The notes beneath the pieces are model-generated. The model was not told the DNA's origin, ran no database searches, and worked only from the letters and a program-made list of their open reading frames with translations. A program made the position numbers and the translations under genes. Below, one piece after another: positions 25,298-36,087 of a stretch of 64,000 bases of DNA. The DNA comes from Polyangiaceae bacterium (GTDB lineage: Bacteria > Myxococcota_A > Polyangia > Polyangiales > Polyangiaceae), in contig CANJMI010000001.1 of NCBI GenBank assembly GCA_947475525.1, positions 1-64,000 of the forward strand, read 5' to 3'. Every line of letters starts with the position of its first letter. Positions within the stretch are counted from its first letter, which is position 1.

Positions 25298-27024
25298 ACA
25301 CTGTTTCTCCAATGAATTACCTGCCCGAACGTTATCGAGCACGCTCACTTAGCACGCTCACCCATTCGCTCGTGGTCGCGCTCGCGTGCCTTCTCGGCTG
25401 CAAGCGCTCGACCTCGGACGCCCCGCTCCCGAGCACGAGCTCCACCGTGCTCGCGCCCGTACCCACGCCGCCCGCGCTCGCCGCAGAGTTCATCGTTCCA
25501 AACCCGGATGGCGCGTGGAGCGCACTGCGCGACACACTCGGCGGCGATGCCATTCTCGCCCCGCGTAGCGTCGGCGGACTCCTCGTGAGCCTGTTCGGCT
25601 TGCCGCTCAGGGCAGCACAGGAGTTCGATGAAACGCTGCCGGCGGTGGGGGCGCTTGCCGGCGAGAAGGACGCTCGCGTGGCCATCGCTTTCCACGTGCG
25701 CGGCGGAGGCACGTTCGTCACGCTGCTGACGTCAGGGGCCGACGCGACCTTCGACGCGGCCCACGCGGACGGCCTTGCCAAGCTCATCCCGCGCGCGACC
25801 GCACGAAGCGGCCTCGTCCCGGGAGCCGCGCTCGCAATCATTGGGAATTACCTGGTGATCGGCAACGGCTTCGACGCGGTCGGTCTGCTCGGCCCCTACC
25901 TCGTTCGTACCTTGGCCACCCGTCCCGCTGCCGCGCATGCAGGCACCGGCACGTCAAAAGCGCAGGTCGCCGTTCATGCGGAGGGCGCCGCCTTTGGACA
26001 GCTTTTGGGTCGATGGCTCGACGCCCGAGTGGCTGAACTCGATGGGGCCACACGGACCAAGCTTGCTCCGTTCTTCGATGTCGCGGCGGCGGCGACGGCA
26101 CTCGGGGCGACTCTCTCCAAAGCCGTCTCGACCGACGCAAGCGTCACCTTCGGCAAGGAGGGTGCGCACCTCGAAGCAACAGCGCGGCTTTCCGTGCCGG
26201 ACGCACCGGACGCACCGGACGCGCGACCGCTGACCGCCGGCAAGACGCTCGCCACGCTCCCCGAGGACACGTTCGCCGCGATCGCATTCGCCAACTCGTC
26301 AACTGAACGCAAAGCCTACGCGCGCACGCAGGCCGACGGGCTTTCGCTCGTCATCCCCGCGATGGGCAAGGGCGCGAGCCTCGATGGCGCGAAGCTCGCC
26401 GCGGCGCTCTCGGCCGTCGCCGACGGGCGGGGAGATCGGACGACCATTGGTGCGCGCTGCACTGGGGCAGGCGTGACCGGCTTCGCCGCAGGAGACGTGC
26501 GCGATCGGAAGACTCTCGAGCGCGGAGTGAGCGACCTTCTCGCGCTCCGAAGCGAGCCCGCCATGCAAGCGCAACTCGACGGCGCCGGACTCGAAGCCTC
26601 CCTCGAAAAAGGGCGCCTCGAGCTCGTCACCGACGACGTGTGGCTCGTGCGCTTCGCACCGAAGAAAAAAGACGACCCTCGCGCGCCTGTCGATCTTCGC
26701 TTCACGGTGTCCGAGGCGCGTTACATCATCGGCGCCGGCGTCGAGACGGTGGAGACGCTGCAAGGCTTCTACCGACCCGACCCCAGTCGTACGCTTGGCG
26801 CGATCGCTGAGGTTCGTTCCGCACTCGATGCCGCGGCGGCGCCTACGTGGTGGACTCTCTTTGTCGATCCGGTCGGGTTCGCAGCCTGCCAAGGCGGTAA
26901 GCCCGGAGCGAAGTCGGGAGCGCCCGTCGTTGTCTCATTTGGACCGACAGCGGGCGGACTCCACTTGCGCATCGACTCCGCACGGGCCGCCCTCGCGTTT
27001 GCCGCTCGATCGCTCCTTCAGTGA
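25294..27024 (+). CDS. Lipoprotein of unknown function coupled to the methyltransferase gene
   Basis: 576 residues from ATG 25294, which overlaps the methyltransferase stop (ATGA). The signal ends in a lipobox (VALACLLGCKRS), so the protein is a lipoprotein exported by Sec. The rest has alternating strands and helices with segments such as AEFIVPNPDGAWSALRDTLGG, KTLATLPEDTFAAIAFANS and YIIGAGVETVETLQGFY, a style like the DUF3352 family of exported proteins, but I would not assert that. A 4-base overlap between a cytoplasmic DNA methyltransferase and an exported protein is odd and may just be compact packing. Confidence 0.8.
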   Translation: MNTVSPMNYLPERYRARSLSTLTHSLVVALACLLGCKRSTSDAPLPSTSSTVLAPVPTPPALAAEFIVPNPDGAWSALRDTLGGDAILAPRSVGGLLVSLFGLPLRAAQEFDETLPAVGALAGEKDARVAIAFHVRGGGTFVTLLTSGADATFDAAHADGLAKLIPRATARSGLVPGAALAIIGNYLVIGNGFDAVGLLGPYLVRTLATRPAAAHAGTGTSKAQVAVHAEGAAFGQLLGRWLDARVAELDGATRTKLAPFFDVAAAATALGATLSKAVSTDASVTFGKEGAHLEATARLSVPDAPDAPDARPLTAGKTLATLPEDTFAAIAFANSSTERKAYARTQADGLSLVIPAMGKGASLDGAKLAAALSAVADGRGDRTTIGARCTGAGVTGFAAGDVRDRKTLERGVSDLLALRSEPAMQAQLDGAGLEASLEKGRLELVTDDVWLVRFAPKKKDDPRAPVDLRFTVSEARYIIGAGVETVETLQGFYRPDPSRTLGAIAEVRSALDAAAAPTWWTLFVDPVGFAACQGGKPGAKSGAPVVVSFGPTAGGLHLRIDSARAALAFAARSLLQ

Positions 27025-27070
27025 CGCGCGCTATCGAGGCGCGCACGGGCCTTGCCGAGTATCGGCTCGG

Positions 27071-28240
27071 CTACTTCACGTTGAACGATTTGGTGACCGA
27101 CTGAGCGCCGCCCGAAAACGCCGGGACACGCGCACCGCGAAACGCGGCGACGGCACAACTTCCGACGGGCGTTCCCGCGAACGGCGGATCGACCTGGGCA
27201 TTCGCGACCGCGCCGCTCGGCGCAAACGTCACCGTCGCGCGACCCCGACCCGTCGGCCCGTTCGGTCGCCCACACCCCGAAGCCCCACCCGCAGCAGAGG
27301 AAAGCGCGGAGCGCGCAGCGTTGACGTTGAACGGCTCGAGATCGGCGCCCCCCTTGGTCTCTTTCTTCGGCTCGTCCTTTTTTTCGGGGGCGGCGCTTGT
27401 CGACGCGGTGTCGGCTCGCACAGCCCCCCGCTGCTGCAACGCTGAGGTCGCCGTCGCGCCCTTCTTGGCGTCTTCCGTAGGCGCGGCCGTCGCAGCTTCG
27501 GGAGCCGCGCTCACGACCGGCGCGGCTCCGCCCTCGGCCACCGGATCCACGGCAACCGCAGACGATGCACCGGCAACAGGGTCGATCGTTGCCGACGGCG
27601 CCAGGACGGCGACTCCGGCCGACGACGACGCCCCGGGGGCCGGCGCTCGCGTGAGCAAAAACGCCGCGATACCGGCGATGCTCAGCACACCGAGAAGACC
27701 TCCGACGATGAGGCCGCTCTTCACTGCGCTCGACCTCTTCGCGGGCGCGGCCTCGGCGGCCAGCGCTTGAGGCGCAAACTCGGGCGGCGGCGCGTAGCTA
27801 GGCGAGGGCCCACGAAGCGGGGACAGCCCCGACGAGAGCGCGGCGGGCGCAGAAAATTGCACCGATATCTGAGGCGGGCGCGGGGCCGGAGGAGCGAACG
27901 AGGGCGTCGGCGCGAACATCGGCCCGGGGAGCGGGTTGTGCGGCGCCGCAGACACGCGGAGCGGCGGCGGGGTGATCGAGCGCTGGCGCTGGGCTTGAAA
28001 CTGCGCGAGTACCGGGATGAGCTCCGGGCAGACGCCGAGCGGCGCCCATTCGCGCATGCCCTCGCGCCACACGAACGTGTCGTTCGCGTCGAGAACACCG
28101 CGACCGTACTCAAAGCCGATCTCGACGGCGGTCATCGTGCGCGTATCGGCCTCGGACACGTTGACCTGCCACGGGGCATCGAGTGCGGGGTCATTGCCTC
28201 CGAAGATGTGAGTGGCTTCGTCGTCGTTTTGCCAGGTCAT
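27071..28240 (-). CDS. GYF-TM-AgmX/TonB-like protein (GltJ-like architecture)
   Basis: 389 residues. Residues 23-78 form a GYF_2-type (DUF4339) domain (PWQVNVSEADTRTMTAVEI and FVWREGMREWAPLGVCPELIPVL). A Pro-rich stretch to about residue 150 follows, then one membrane helix near 180-205 (LIVGGLLGVLSIAGIAAFLL) and a long Ala/Pro periplasmic linker. The last 85 residues match the AgmX/PglI or TonB-type C-terminus (GRGRATVTFAPSGAVANAQV, GSCAVAAFRGARVPAFSGG). In Myxococcus, GltJ/AgmX has a cytoplasmic GYF domain, one helix and periplasmic TonB-like domains and couples gliding. This protein lacks the GltJ zinc finger, so it is a relative, not a clear orthologue. Confidence 0.82.
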   Translation of the reverse strand: MTWQNDDEATHIFGGNDPALDAPWQVNVSEADTRTMTAVEIGFEYGRGVLDANDTFVWREGMREWAPLGVCPELIPVLAQFQAQRQRSITPPPLRVSAAPHNPLPGPMFAPTPSFAPPAPRPPQISVQFSAPAALSSGLSPLRGPSPSYAPPPEFAPQALAAEAAPAKRSSAVKSGLIVGGLLGVLSIAGIAAFLLTRAPAPGASSSAGVAVLAPSATIDPVAGASSAVAVDPVAEGGAAPVVSAAPEAATAAPTEDAKKGATATSALQQRGAVRADTASTSAAPEKKDEPKKETKGGADLEPFNVNAARSALSSAAGGASGCGRPNGPTGRGRATVTFAPSGAVANAQVDPPFAGTPVGSCAVAAFRGARVPAFSGGAQSVTKSFNVK

Positions 28241-28364
28241 GGGTGCGCCACCTTGGAGTCTAGCCAGTTCGCGAGACTACGATCAAACTTGATGCCTGGA
28301 TTTTGCCGCAATTGTGGGTGTCCGCCACGACGAAAGGAGCTGGCCGAAGAAGGGATAAGGCCAT

Positions 28365-28676
28365 TCAGTGAAGCGCCGCAAGCGTACTCGAGTCTCGGGC
28401 GCACACCGTTCGCTCACGCGTGTAGCGCGCTCCGCAGGTTGGGCAAATTGCCGCCGCCTCGAGTTCCATCCCAACGTGAACCGGAGACACAGTACCAATC
28501 AAATCATTGGAAACCCGAACGTCTACCGCGCGCCCGACCGTCGCCATCGGTGGCGAAAGACGCGCACGCTCCCTGCGCCGCGAAACCCGAAAACGAGCCG
28601 CGAGCATCCCCACGACGACAAGGCCGCACAGCACCGTGACGCTTCCCAGCAGCCACAAGAAGCCGACGTGCGTCAT
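28365..28676 (-). CDS. Small membrane protein with C-terminal zinc ribbon
   Basis: 103 residues. An N-terminal helix (about 8-28, LLGSVTVLCGLVVVGMLAARF) is followed by a basic RRRERAR stop-transfer patch, so the C-terminus is probably cytoplasmic. The end carries CPTCGARYTRERTVCARDSSTL, four cysteine/aspartate ligands in the arrangement of a zinc ribbon found in many myxobacterial proteins. It is in the same direction as the GYF gene, with a 124-base gap between them. Function unknown. Confidence 0.7.
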   Translation of the reverse strand: MTHVGFLWLLGSVTVLCGLVVVGMLAARFRVSRRRERARLSPPMATVGRAVDVRVSNDLIGTVSPVHVGMELEAAAICPTCGARYTRERTVCARDSSTLAALH

Positions 28677-28768
28677 CCAACGACGCTAGCAGGCGCAGAG
28701 TCTCCTGCACGAGAGAAGGAGCCGTGGGCACGGATGCAGCGGGAAGCGAGCTGTGCGATGAGAGCGGC

Positions 28769-29236
28769 ATGCGTGGGCTCCTGGTTTTTTCGCTTTTCGT
28801 CGTCGGCTGCATCAACACCGACCCTGCCGTATTTGTCGAATCGTCGATCGCATCGCCGAGCATCGCGGTTCAATCGTCTGCGCTCGCGACCGGGATCAAC
28901 GGGAGCTTCGTCCTTTCGCTCCACCTCGGGGCACGCGCGTCCGGACCCAGCACGACGAGCCTCGCGGCAGCCTCGCTTGTCGACGAAGACGGCGAGGCGA
29001 CCCTGGCCTCGACCCTCGGCTTTACCGCCATGCCCCCGCTCCCGACGAGCGTCCCGGTCGATGAAACACTCGCGATCACGGTATCGCTCGCGGCCATCGA
29101 CAACCAGCTTCCGGCCGACCAACGGGCCGCAATTTGTGGCACAACCTTGAGGATCCGCGCGCTCGTGGAAGATTCTCTCCGCGGCGTTCCGATGGCGACC
29201 GATTCGGCACCGTTCACGGCGAGCGGGTGCAACTGA
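28769..29236 (+). CDS. Small lipoprotein of unknown function
   Basis: 155 residues from ATG 28769; an upstream in-frame start at 28724 would push the signal away from the N-terminus. MRGLLVFSLFVVGCINTDP is a clean lipoprotein signal with lipobox VVGC. The mature part is beta-rich (ALATGINGSFVLSLHLGARA) with two further cysteines near the end, possibly a disulphide. It lies 33 bases upstream of the mutase gene, but functional coupling is not evident. Confidence 0.75.
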   Translation: MRGLLVFSLFVVGCINTDPAVFVESSIASPSIAVQSSALATGINGSFVLSLHLGARASGPSTTSLAAASLVDEDGEATLASTLGFTAMPPLPTSVPVDETLAITVSLAAIDNQLPADQRAAICGTTLRIRALVEDSLRGVPMATDSAPFTASGCN

Positions 29237-29269
29237 GCCGTATCGAATAGAGTGGGAGGCGGTAAATCC

Positions 29270-31033
<1,764 letters not shown>

Positions 31034-31084
31034 GCGCAAAAATTAACGCGAAAACCCTGGCGGAGTTGCTGTCCGCGCGATGCC

Positions 31085-32458
31085 ATGGGAGTCTTGAGGG
31101 CTGTCATGGGGGATGGGGGAGAACGAATCGGCGTCGGGCTGCTGCTCGAAGGCACCCCTTATCGCCTCGTTCGTGCGCTGGGACGCGGCGCGAGCTCGGT
31201 CGTGTACCGAGCAGAGCACACCGACCTTCGCACGCCGGTCGTGGTCAAGGTGATGACCGCGACGGTGGACGCGGCCCCCGAACTTGCGGATCGAATGCGC
31301 CTCGAAGCCCAGGCGCTCGCCCGGCTCGCGCATCCGAACCTCGTATCCGTTATCGACTCGGGCATCGCAGACGGTCGCATGTTTTTCGTGATGGACGACG
31401 ACGGCGGCATTCCTCTCACCGATGCTCTCGGCGCATCGGGCCGCATGACGGAGCGTGACGCCGTGACGGCAACGACTGAGGTGCTCGAAGGGTTGGCCTT
31501 CATCCACGACAACGGCCTCGTGCACCGGGACATTCATCCAAACAACCTGCTGGTGTGTACGCGACCGGACGGCGGAAGAACGGTGCGCATCCTCGATCTC
31601 GGACTCGTCAAGGTGCTTGGCGGGCACGACAAACACCGCCTCTCGCCGCTCGCCAATCCAACGGCAGAGGGCACGAGCCTCGGCACGCCCAGGTACATGT
31701 CACCCGAGCAGGCACGCGGCGGCGCCGTCGACGGACGGAGCGATCTCTACGCCCTCGGCTGCGTGCTCTATCGCTTGCTTGTCGGCCAAGATCCGTTTGC
31801 CCATCACACGACCACAGGACAATTGCTCGCGGCGCAGCTCGGCGAGGCGATCACCCCTCCGTCGCAGATTGCACCCGATGCTCACATTGGCTCGGCCGTC
31901 GAAGACGTCGTCATGACCGCGCTCGCCAAACGCGCGGACGAGCGCTTCCAGTCGGCCCGAGCCATGCAAACCGCTCTCCACGCCGCCCTTGCCCAGAGCG
32001 GCCCCACCGAACAACTCGCGGAGCCGACGGTGGCCGGCGATCGGGCGAGCTATTCACGTACGCAGAGCCTCGACGAGCATGCGCCGCCGGACGCCCACGC
32101 TGTCGGCGCTCCGCCTTTCGGACGCGTACCATCGAACGCTCCGTCGCTAGGCGCGAGGCCTCTCGGAGGCGAGCCCGCGGCTGCCGCGACCCTGGCCCTC
32201 GATTCCGCTTCGGAAGAAAGCCTCGATGGGGCGACGCAGCCGATCGAGCGCGCGCATCAAGCCGCCGTCGAGCCGAGGCCGCGAGCGCACGGACGCGCGA
32301 CGTCGTCAACGAAAGCCACCGTCGGAGTGTTCACTGCGGGGTGGCTCGCGGGGCTCGTGCTGACGGTCGTTTCGCTGGTCGCAGCAAAGAGCTGCGGTGC
32401 CCCCGCGGCGCAAACGGAAAGGGGACAGGTTCATGGCGAGCGTCTTTCGACCCGGTGA
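31085..32458 (+). CDS. Eukaryote-like Ser/Thr protein kinase with altered catalytic loop
   Basis: 457 residues. The kinase domain (about 20-300) has the Gly loop LGRGASSVVYRAE and the ATP lysine in VVVKVM. The catalytic loop reads VHRDIHPNNLLV, with His where nearly all kinases have Lys. The metal motif is DLGLVK (DLG rather than DFG) and the activation end is SPEQARG. A membrane helix lies near residues 417-440 (VGVFTAGWLAGLVLTVVSLVAAK), with a short outside tail, and a Ser/Ala-rich linker joins the two. HRD and D of DLG are intact, so activity is possible. It overlaps the next kinase gene by 26 bases. Confidence 0.92.
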   Translation: MGVLRAVMGDGGERIGVGLLLEGTPYRLVRALGRGASSVVYRAEHTDLRTPVVVKVMTATVDAAPELADRMRLEAQALARLAHPNLVSVIDSGIADGRMFFVMDDDGGIPLTDALGASGRMTERDAVTATTEVLEGLAFIHDNGLVHRDIHPNNLLVCTRPDGGRTVRILDLGLVKVLGGHDKHRLSPLANPTAEGTSLGTPRYMSPEQARGGAVDGRSDLYALGCVLYRLLVGQDPFAHHTTTGQLLAAQLGEAITPPSQIAPDAHIGSAVEDVVMTALAKRADERFQSARAMQTALHAALAQSGPTEQLAEPTVAGDRASYSRTQSLDEHAPPDAHAVGAPPFGRVPSNAPSLGARPLGGEPAAAATLALDSASEESLDGATQPIERAHQAAVEPRPRAHGRATSSTKATVGVFTAGWLAGLVLTVVSLVAAKSCGAPAAQTERGQVHGERLSTR

Positions 32459-33890
32459 CCGCTGCGGGCCCTACGAGGTCGTTCGGCAGCTCGGCGAGGG
32501 CGGTATGGGGGAAGTGCACCTCGTCCGCAACGCCGCCGGCGAGCTCCGCGCGCTGAAGGTCCTGTCGCCGAGCGCGCAGCAGAACCGCGAGATCGTCAAG
32601 CGTTTCATGGGCGAGATCCAAGTCTTGAGTTACCTCGAGCACGCGCATGTCGTGCGCTTCTTCGAGGCCGGGATGATGGATCGAGATGGCGCCTCCGTGT
32701 TGTGGCTAGCGCTCGAGTACTTGCAGGGTCGCACGCTTCGCGAGATCATCGAAACGCAGCCCGGAACGCTGTCTGAAGACTCGATCCTTCGTTGGGGCCG
32801 ACAAGTCGCGCAAGGCGTGAACGAGGCGCACAAGCTGAAGGTGGTGCACCGCGACCTGAAGCCGGAAAATGTGGTCATCGTGGCTGACGACATGGCGAAA
32901 GTGATCGATTTCGGCATCGCGAAATTTCGCGATTGGGGCGACACGCGCAGCCGCACGAGCGGTGCGAAAGTGGGCACGGTGCTTTACATGGCGCCCGAAC
33001 AACTCGACGACGCGCTCGGAGTGCCCATCGACGAACGGGTCGACGTCTACGGCCTCGGCGTCATCCTCTACGAGCTCGCGCTCGGGCGAAACCCGTACGT
33101 GGCCGAGGGCCGCTCACCGGACATGGCGAGCTTGCTCATCGGAAAGCTCACGCAGGATCTTCCCCCGGTGCGGACGATGGCTCCGCGGCTCTCGCCGGAG
33201 CTTGGCGAGGTCATCGACCGCGCCTGCCAGCATGACGCCGCACGGCGCTATTCGAACATGAGCGAAGTCCATGACGCCCTCAGCGCGGTGTGGCGCCGTC
33301 ACATGGATGAGCGTCGCGGGCGCATGCTAGGCGAGGCCGCGCCACCTGCGCCCCGCGCCTCGAACCCGCCGACTCCGGTCGAGGCCACTGCGTTGCCCGC
33401 GCCGCCTGTGGGGCAATCGTCGCGCTTTGAAAGCGTGCGCACGCTACCGGGGGTCGAGGTCCCGCGGGAAGTCCGTGGACACCTCCGCAACGTCGCGTTG
33501 TTCGGTGCGGTGGTGGGCGTGGCGAGCGGCCTCGTCCTCTTCCGAGCCGTGCTCGAGCCGCGCCTCCGCGTTGCAACGCAGACGCAAAGGCAGGCATCGA
33601 CAGCCGCGCCCGAACGAAGCGCAGCCCCGAGCGATGCGCAAGAAACGACGCCGCAGGCGACGCGCGAGATCGCAGCCGCAGGCCAAGGCTCATCGAGACT
33701 TGTAAGTTCTGCGGCGCCACCGAGCCCACCCGCCTCGCCCGACGCCTCGACCCCAAACCGCTCCGGTGAACCCCAGCGGCGGGCTGTAGCGAGCGCGCCA
33801 GCTCCGAGCCCGCAGCCCCTGCGAACACCAACGCCAGCACCCGCGCCCGCACACCCCCAATCCGTACTGCTCCACCCAAGTCCGCGCTGA
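32433..33890 (+). CDS. Eukaryote-like Ser/Thr protein kinase
   Basis: 485 residues from ATG 32433, with GGGGACAGG upstream and 26 bases inside the previous gene. The kinase domain is canonical: LGEGGMGEVHLVRN, LKVL, VVHRDLKPENVVI, VIDFGIAKF, GTVLYMAPEQLDD and DVYGLGVILYELALG. After a Pro-rich linker there is one membrane helix near residues 360-385 (NVALFGAVVGVASGLVLFRAVL), then a 110-residue outside tail rich in Ala, Pro and Ser. It is a membrane-anchored kinase with cytoplasmic catalytic domain. The overlap with the preceding kinase suggests that they are expressed together. Confidence 0.94.
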   Translation: MASVFRPGDRCGPYEVVRQLGEGGMGEVHLVRNAAGELRALKVLSPSAQQNREIVKRFMGEIQVLSYLEHAHVVRFFEAGMMDRDGASVLWLALEYLQGRTLREIIETQPGTLSEDSILRWGRQVAQGVNEAHKLKVVHRDLKPENVVIVADDMAKVIDFGIAKFRDWGDTRSRTSGAKVGTVLYMAPEQLDDALGVPIDERVDVYGLGVILYELALGRNPYVAEGRSPDMASLLIGKLTQDLPPVRTMAPRLSPELGEVIDRACQHDAARRYSNMSEVHDALSAVWRRHMDERRGRMLGEAAPPAPRASNPPTPVEATALPAPPVGQSSRFESVRTLPGVEVPREVRGHLRNVALFGAVVGVASGLVLFRAVLEPRLRVATQTQRQASTAAPERSAAPSDAQETTPQATREIAAAGQGSSRLVSSAAPPSPPASPDASTPNRSGEPQRRAVASAPAPSPQPLRTPTPAPAPAHPQSVLLHPSPR

Positions 33891-33979
33891 CGCCGCCGGG
33901 CGCGACGCTTTCGGGGTGGTGGCTCGCCGCGAAATGGGATTCAATAAGAAGTCCGGCCCTCACGCGCGCCCGAACGATA

Positions 33980-34723
33980 ATGACCGACGACCCCTCGCGC
34001 CGCGCCCCTGTGCCTCCGCCGCCGGCCCCCGCCGGCGATTCGCGTCCGTCCGACGCGCGCCGCGAGCACGCGTACGCCGCGCCGGTAAAGTCGCATCACG
34101 CCGCGGCGGGCGAACCCAAGGTCCAGATCGCCCCGAAAGCACGGGACCGACGGCGCCACGAACCAACCGTGCGAATTCAGCGCGACGCCTCGGGGCGCCC
34201 TATGATCGTCTCGCCGATGGGGGTCGATTCCGGGTATCCACCGCCCGCAGCGGACCCGTACGGGTCACCCTCGACTCCGCCCCCGAACGCGTACGTCTCA
34301 ACGCACCCCGTACCGATGTCGCCCCCAGAGGCCCCTGCGCCACCGGCCGCGAATCAGCGCGGCATGACGCTCGTGCTCGGCATCGCAGTTGGCGTCATCG
34401 TCGCTGGCGCGGCGATCGGCTTCGGAATTTCGGCCTCCGGCGGACGCTCCGGCACCGCTGCGAGCGCCACGACCGCGACGGCAACCGCGACCGCAACCGC
34501 GACGCCCGCGATCGCGACCGCGCCTGGCACCGCGCCGCCCGAGCCCGCGGCCACCGGCTCCGCAACGGTACCGCGAAAAAGCGACTCCCTGCCCCCGAGC
34601 ACCGCGCGCGTCGGCGTTGGCAAACTACCCCCAGCCACCGGACCGACTGCGACCCCATCGTCCCCCCCGCTCGCGAACCCGTTTGCGGTGCCTGGGACTT
34701 CGCCTCATGTGAAAATGTACTGA
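33980..34723 (+). CDS. Pro-rich single-pass membrane protein within the kinase cluster
   Basis: 247 residues. A cytoplasmic Pro/Arg-rich segment of 127 residues includes HEPTVRIQRDASGRPMIVSP, followed by one membrane helix (about 129-152, MTLVLGIAVGVIVAGAAIGFGI) and an Ala/Thr/Pro-rich outside tail with a run of alternating Thr and Ala (about 160-175). No domain is recognised. Sitting between two kinase genes, 13 bases before the last of them, it could be a phosphorylation target or signalling partner; this is position-based inference. Confidence 0.65.
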   Translation: MTDDPSRRAPVPPPPAPAGDSRPSDARREHAYAAPVKSHHAAAGEPKVQIAPKARDRRRHEPTVRIQRDASGRPMIVSPMGVDSGYPPPAADPYGSPSTPPPNAYVSTHPVPMSPPEAPAPPAANQRGMTLVLGIAVGVIVAGAAIGFGISASGGRSGTAASATTATATATATATPAIATAPGTAPPEPAATGSATVPRKSDSLPPSTARVGVGKLPPATGPTATPSSPPLANPFAVPGTSPHVKMY

Positions 34724-34736
34724 GGAGGCGCGACTC

Positions 34737-36080
34737 GTGAGCGCCCGCTGGTTTAACCCAAAAAACGGAGACGTCTTCGCTGCGCGCTACCGCATCGAGG
34801 GCATCGTCGGGCGTGGCGGCTTCGGTGCCGTCTACCGCGCAAGTGACCTCGTCGACGGCGGCTCGGTGGCGCTGAAGGTGATGCTCTCAACCTTCAGTGC
34901 GGACGACACGGATCTGCGGCGCTTCAAACGCGAAGCCGCGCTCGTGAAAGAACTCGTCCAACCCAACATTGTTCGAGTAACTGACTTCGGTCAAGACGAA
35001 AAAGCGCGCGCTTTCATCGCGTTCGAGTTGCTCGAGGGCTGCTCCCTCGCAGAGGCCCTCGAACGAGCAGGGCCGCTCGAGCTTGGACACGTCATGCGTA
35101 TCGGCATCGATTCGCTGCACGCGCTTATCGCGGCGCACGAATGCGGAATTATCCATCGCGACATCAAGCCGCAGAACGTGTTTCTGCTCGACGCGCATCC
35201 GTGGACCAAGGTGCTCGACTTCGGCGTCGCGAAGGCGTTGAACCGCGAAGGCCGCGCAACGACGGAGCTGACCGAGGCTGGCCAGGCCGTCGGGACACCG
35301 CAATACATGGCTCCGGAACAAGTTCGCGGCGAGCAAGTGCATCCGTCCACCGATCTCTACGCGCTCGGCCTCGTGCTCACCGAAGCGCTCACCGGCGAAC
35401 GCGTCGTCGTAGGCGATTCCCTGATCAGCGTGTACCTCACGCACGTCTCGCCCGACCGCCTGCCGCTCGATCCTCGCGTGCTCGCCTCGCCGCTCGGCCC
35501 CATCCTCTACCGCGCGACGAGCAAACCTCTGGCGGAACGCTACACGTCGGCGCGCGAGATGCTCGCCGACCTCGAGAGCCTCAGCGTCGACTCAAGTTGG
35601 CGCGTGCCGAGCCCGTTCAAGACGCGGCCGCTCGCAGCCATTGCACTCGGCGGGTCCGCCACCATTCTGATGGAGGATGCGGACGAGGACCTCCCGAGTA
35701 GTCGCTCCGCGAGCACAGGGGCGCGCGCATTCGGAGCCATCAGCGTCGCCCCGGCGAACGTCGCGAGCACGCGAAGTCGGAGCTCATCGCAACGCGACCT
35801 GCTCGTGGCTGAAGCCGCGGCGCAGCCCGCCCCCGCGGGGATTTGGCTTCACACCCCGGCATCAACGCCGAGCGAGGGATCGCCGCGCATCACGACGGCG
35901 CCAGTGTCGGTTTCGCGTCCCGCGCACGCGTTCGCCGATGTCCCCCAACCGCCCGCGCTCGCCCCCGCCTTTGCCCCGCAGTCGCACGGGCGCCTGCGCG
36001 GCGCCGTCGTTCTCGTGTTCGCCCTTGTCGCCGTCGCGATAGGCGTGGGGCTTTGGCTGCACTTGTCCGGCGTTCTCTGA
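34737..36080 (+). CDS. Eukaryote-like Ser/Thr protein kinase
   Basis: 447 residues from GTG 34737. Canonical motifs are VGRGGFGAVYRAS, ALKVML, IIHRDIKPQNVFLL, VLDFGVAKAL, GTPQYMAPEQVRG and STDLYALGLVLTEALTG. A membrane helix near 420-443 (RGAVVLVFALVAVAIGVGLWL) ends the protein, so the kinase is anchored by its C-terminus with almost no outside part. A 130-residue Ser/Ala/Pro linker joins the two. It is the last of three rightward kinase genes. Confidence 0.94.
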   Translation: MSARWFNPKNGDVFAARYRIEGIVGRGGFGAVYRASDLVDGGSVALKVMLSTFSADDTDLRRFKREAALVKELVQPNIVRVTDFGQDEKARAFIAFELLEGCSLAEALERAGPLELGHVMRIGIDSLHALIAAHECGIIHRDIKPQNVFLLDAHPWTKVLDFGVAKALNREGRATTELTEAGQAVGTPQYMAPEQVRGEQVHPSTDLYALGLVLTEALTGERVVVGDSLISVYLTHVSPDRLPLDPRVLASPLGPILYRATSKPLAERYTSAREMLADLESLSVDSSWRVPSPFKTRPLAAIALGGSATILMEDADEDLPSSRSASTGARAFGAISVAPANVASTRSRSSSQRDLLVAEAAAQPAPAGIWLHTPASTPSEGSPRITTAPVSVSRPAHAFADVPQPPALAPAFAPQSHGRLRGAVVLVFALVAVAIGVGLWLHLSGVL

Positions 36081-36087
36081 GCTCCCG

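Noticed and set aside
26196-26222. Triple GACGCACCG repeat in the lipoprotein gene
   Set aside because: It is an in-frame coding micro-repeat (Asp-Ala-Pro) with no sign of a mobile or regulatory element.
34460-34530. Short tandem DNA repeat (GCNACNGCGAC type)
   Set aside because: It simply encodes an alternating Ala/Thr linker in the Pro-rich membrane protein; units are not exact.
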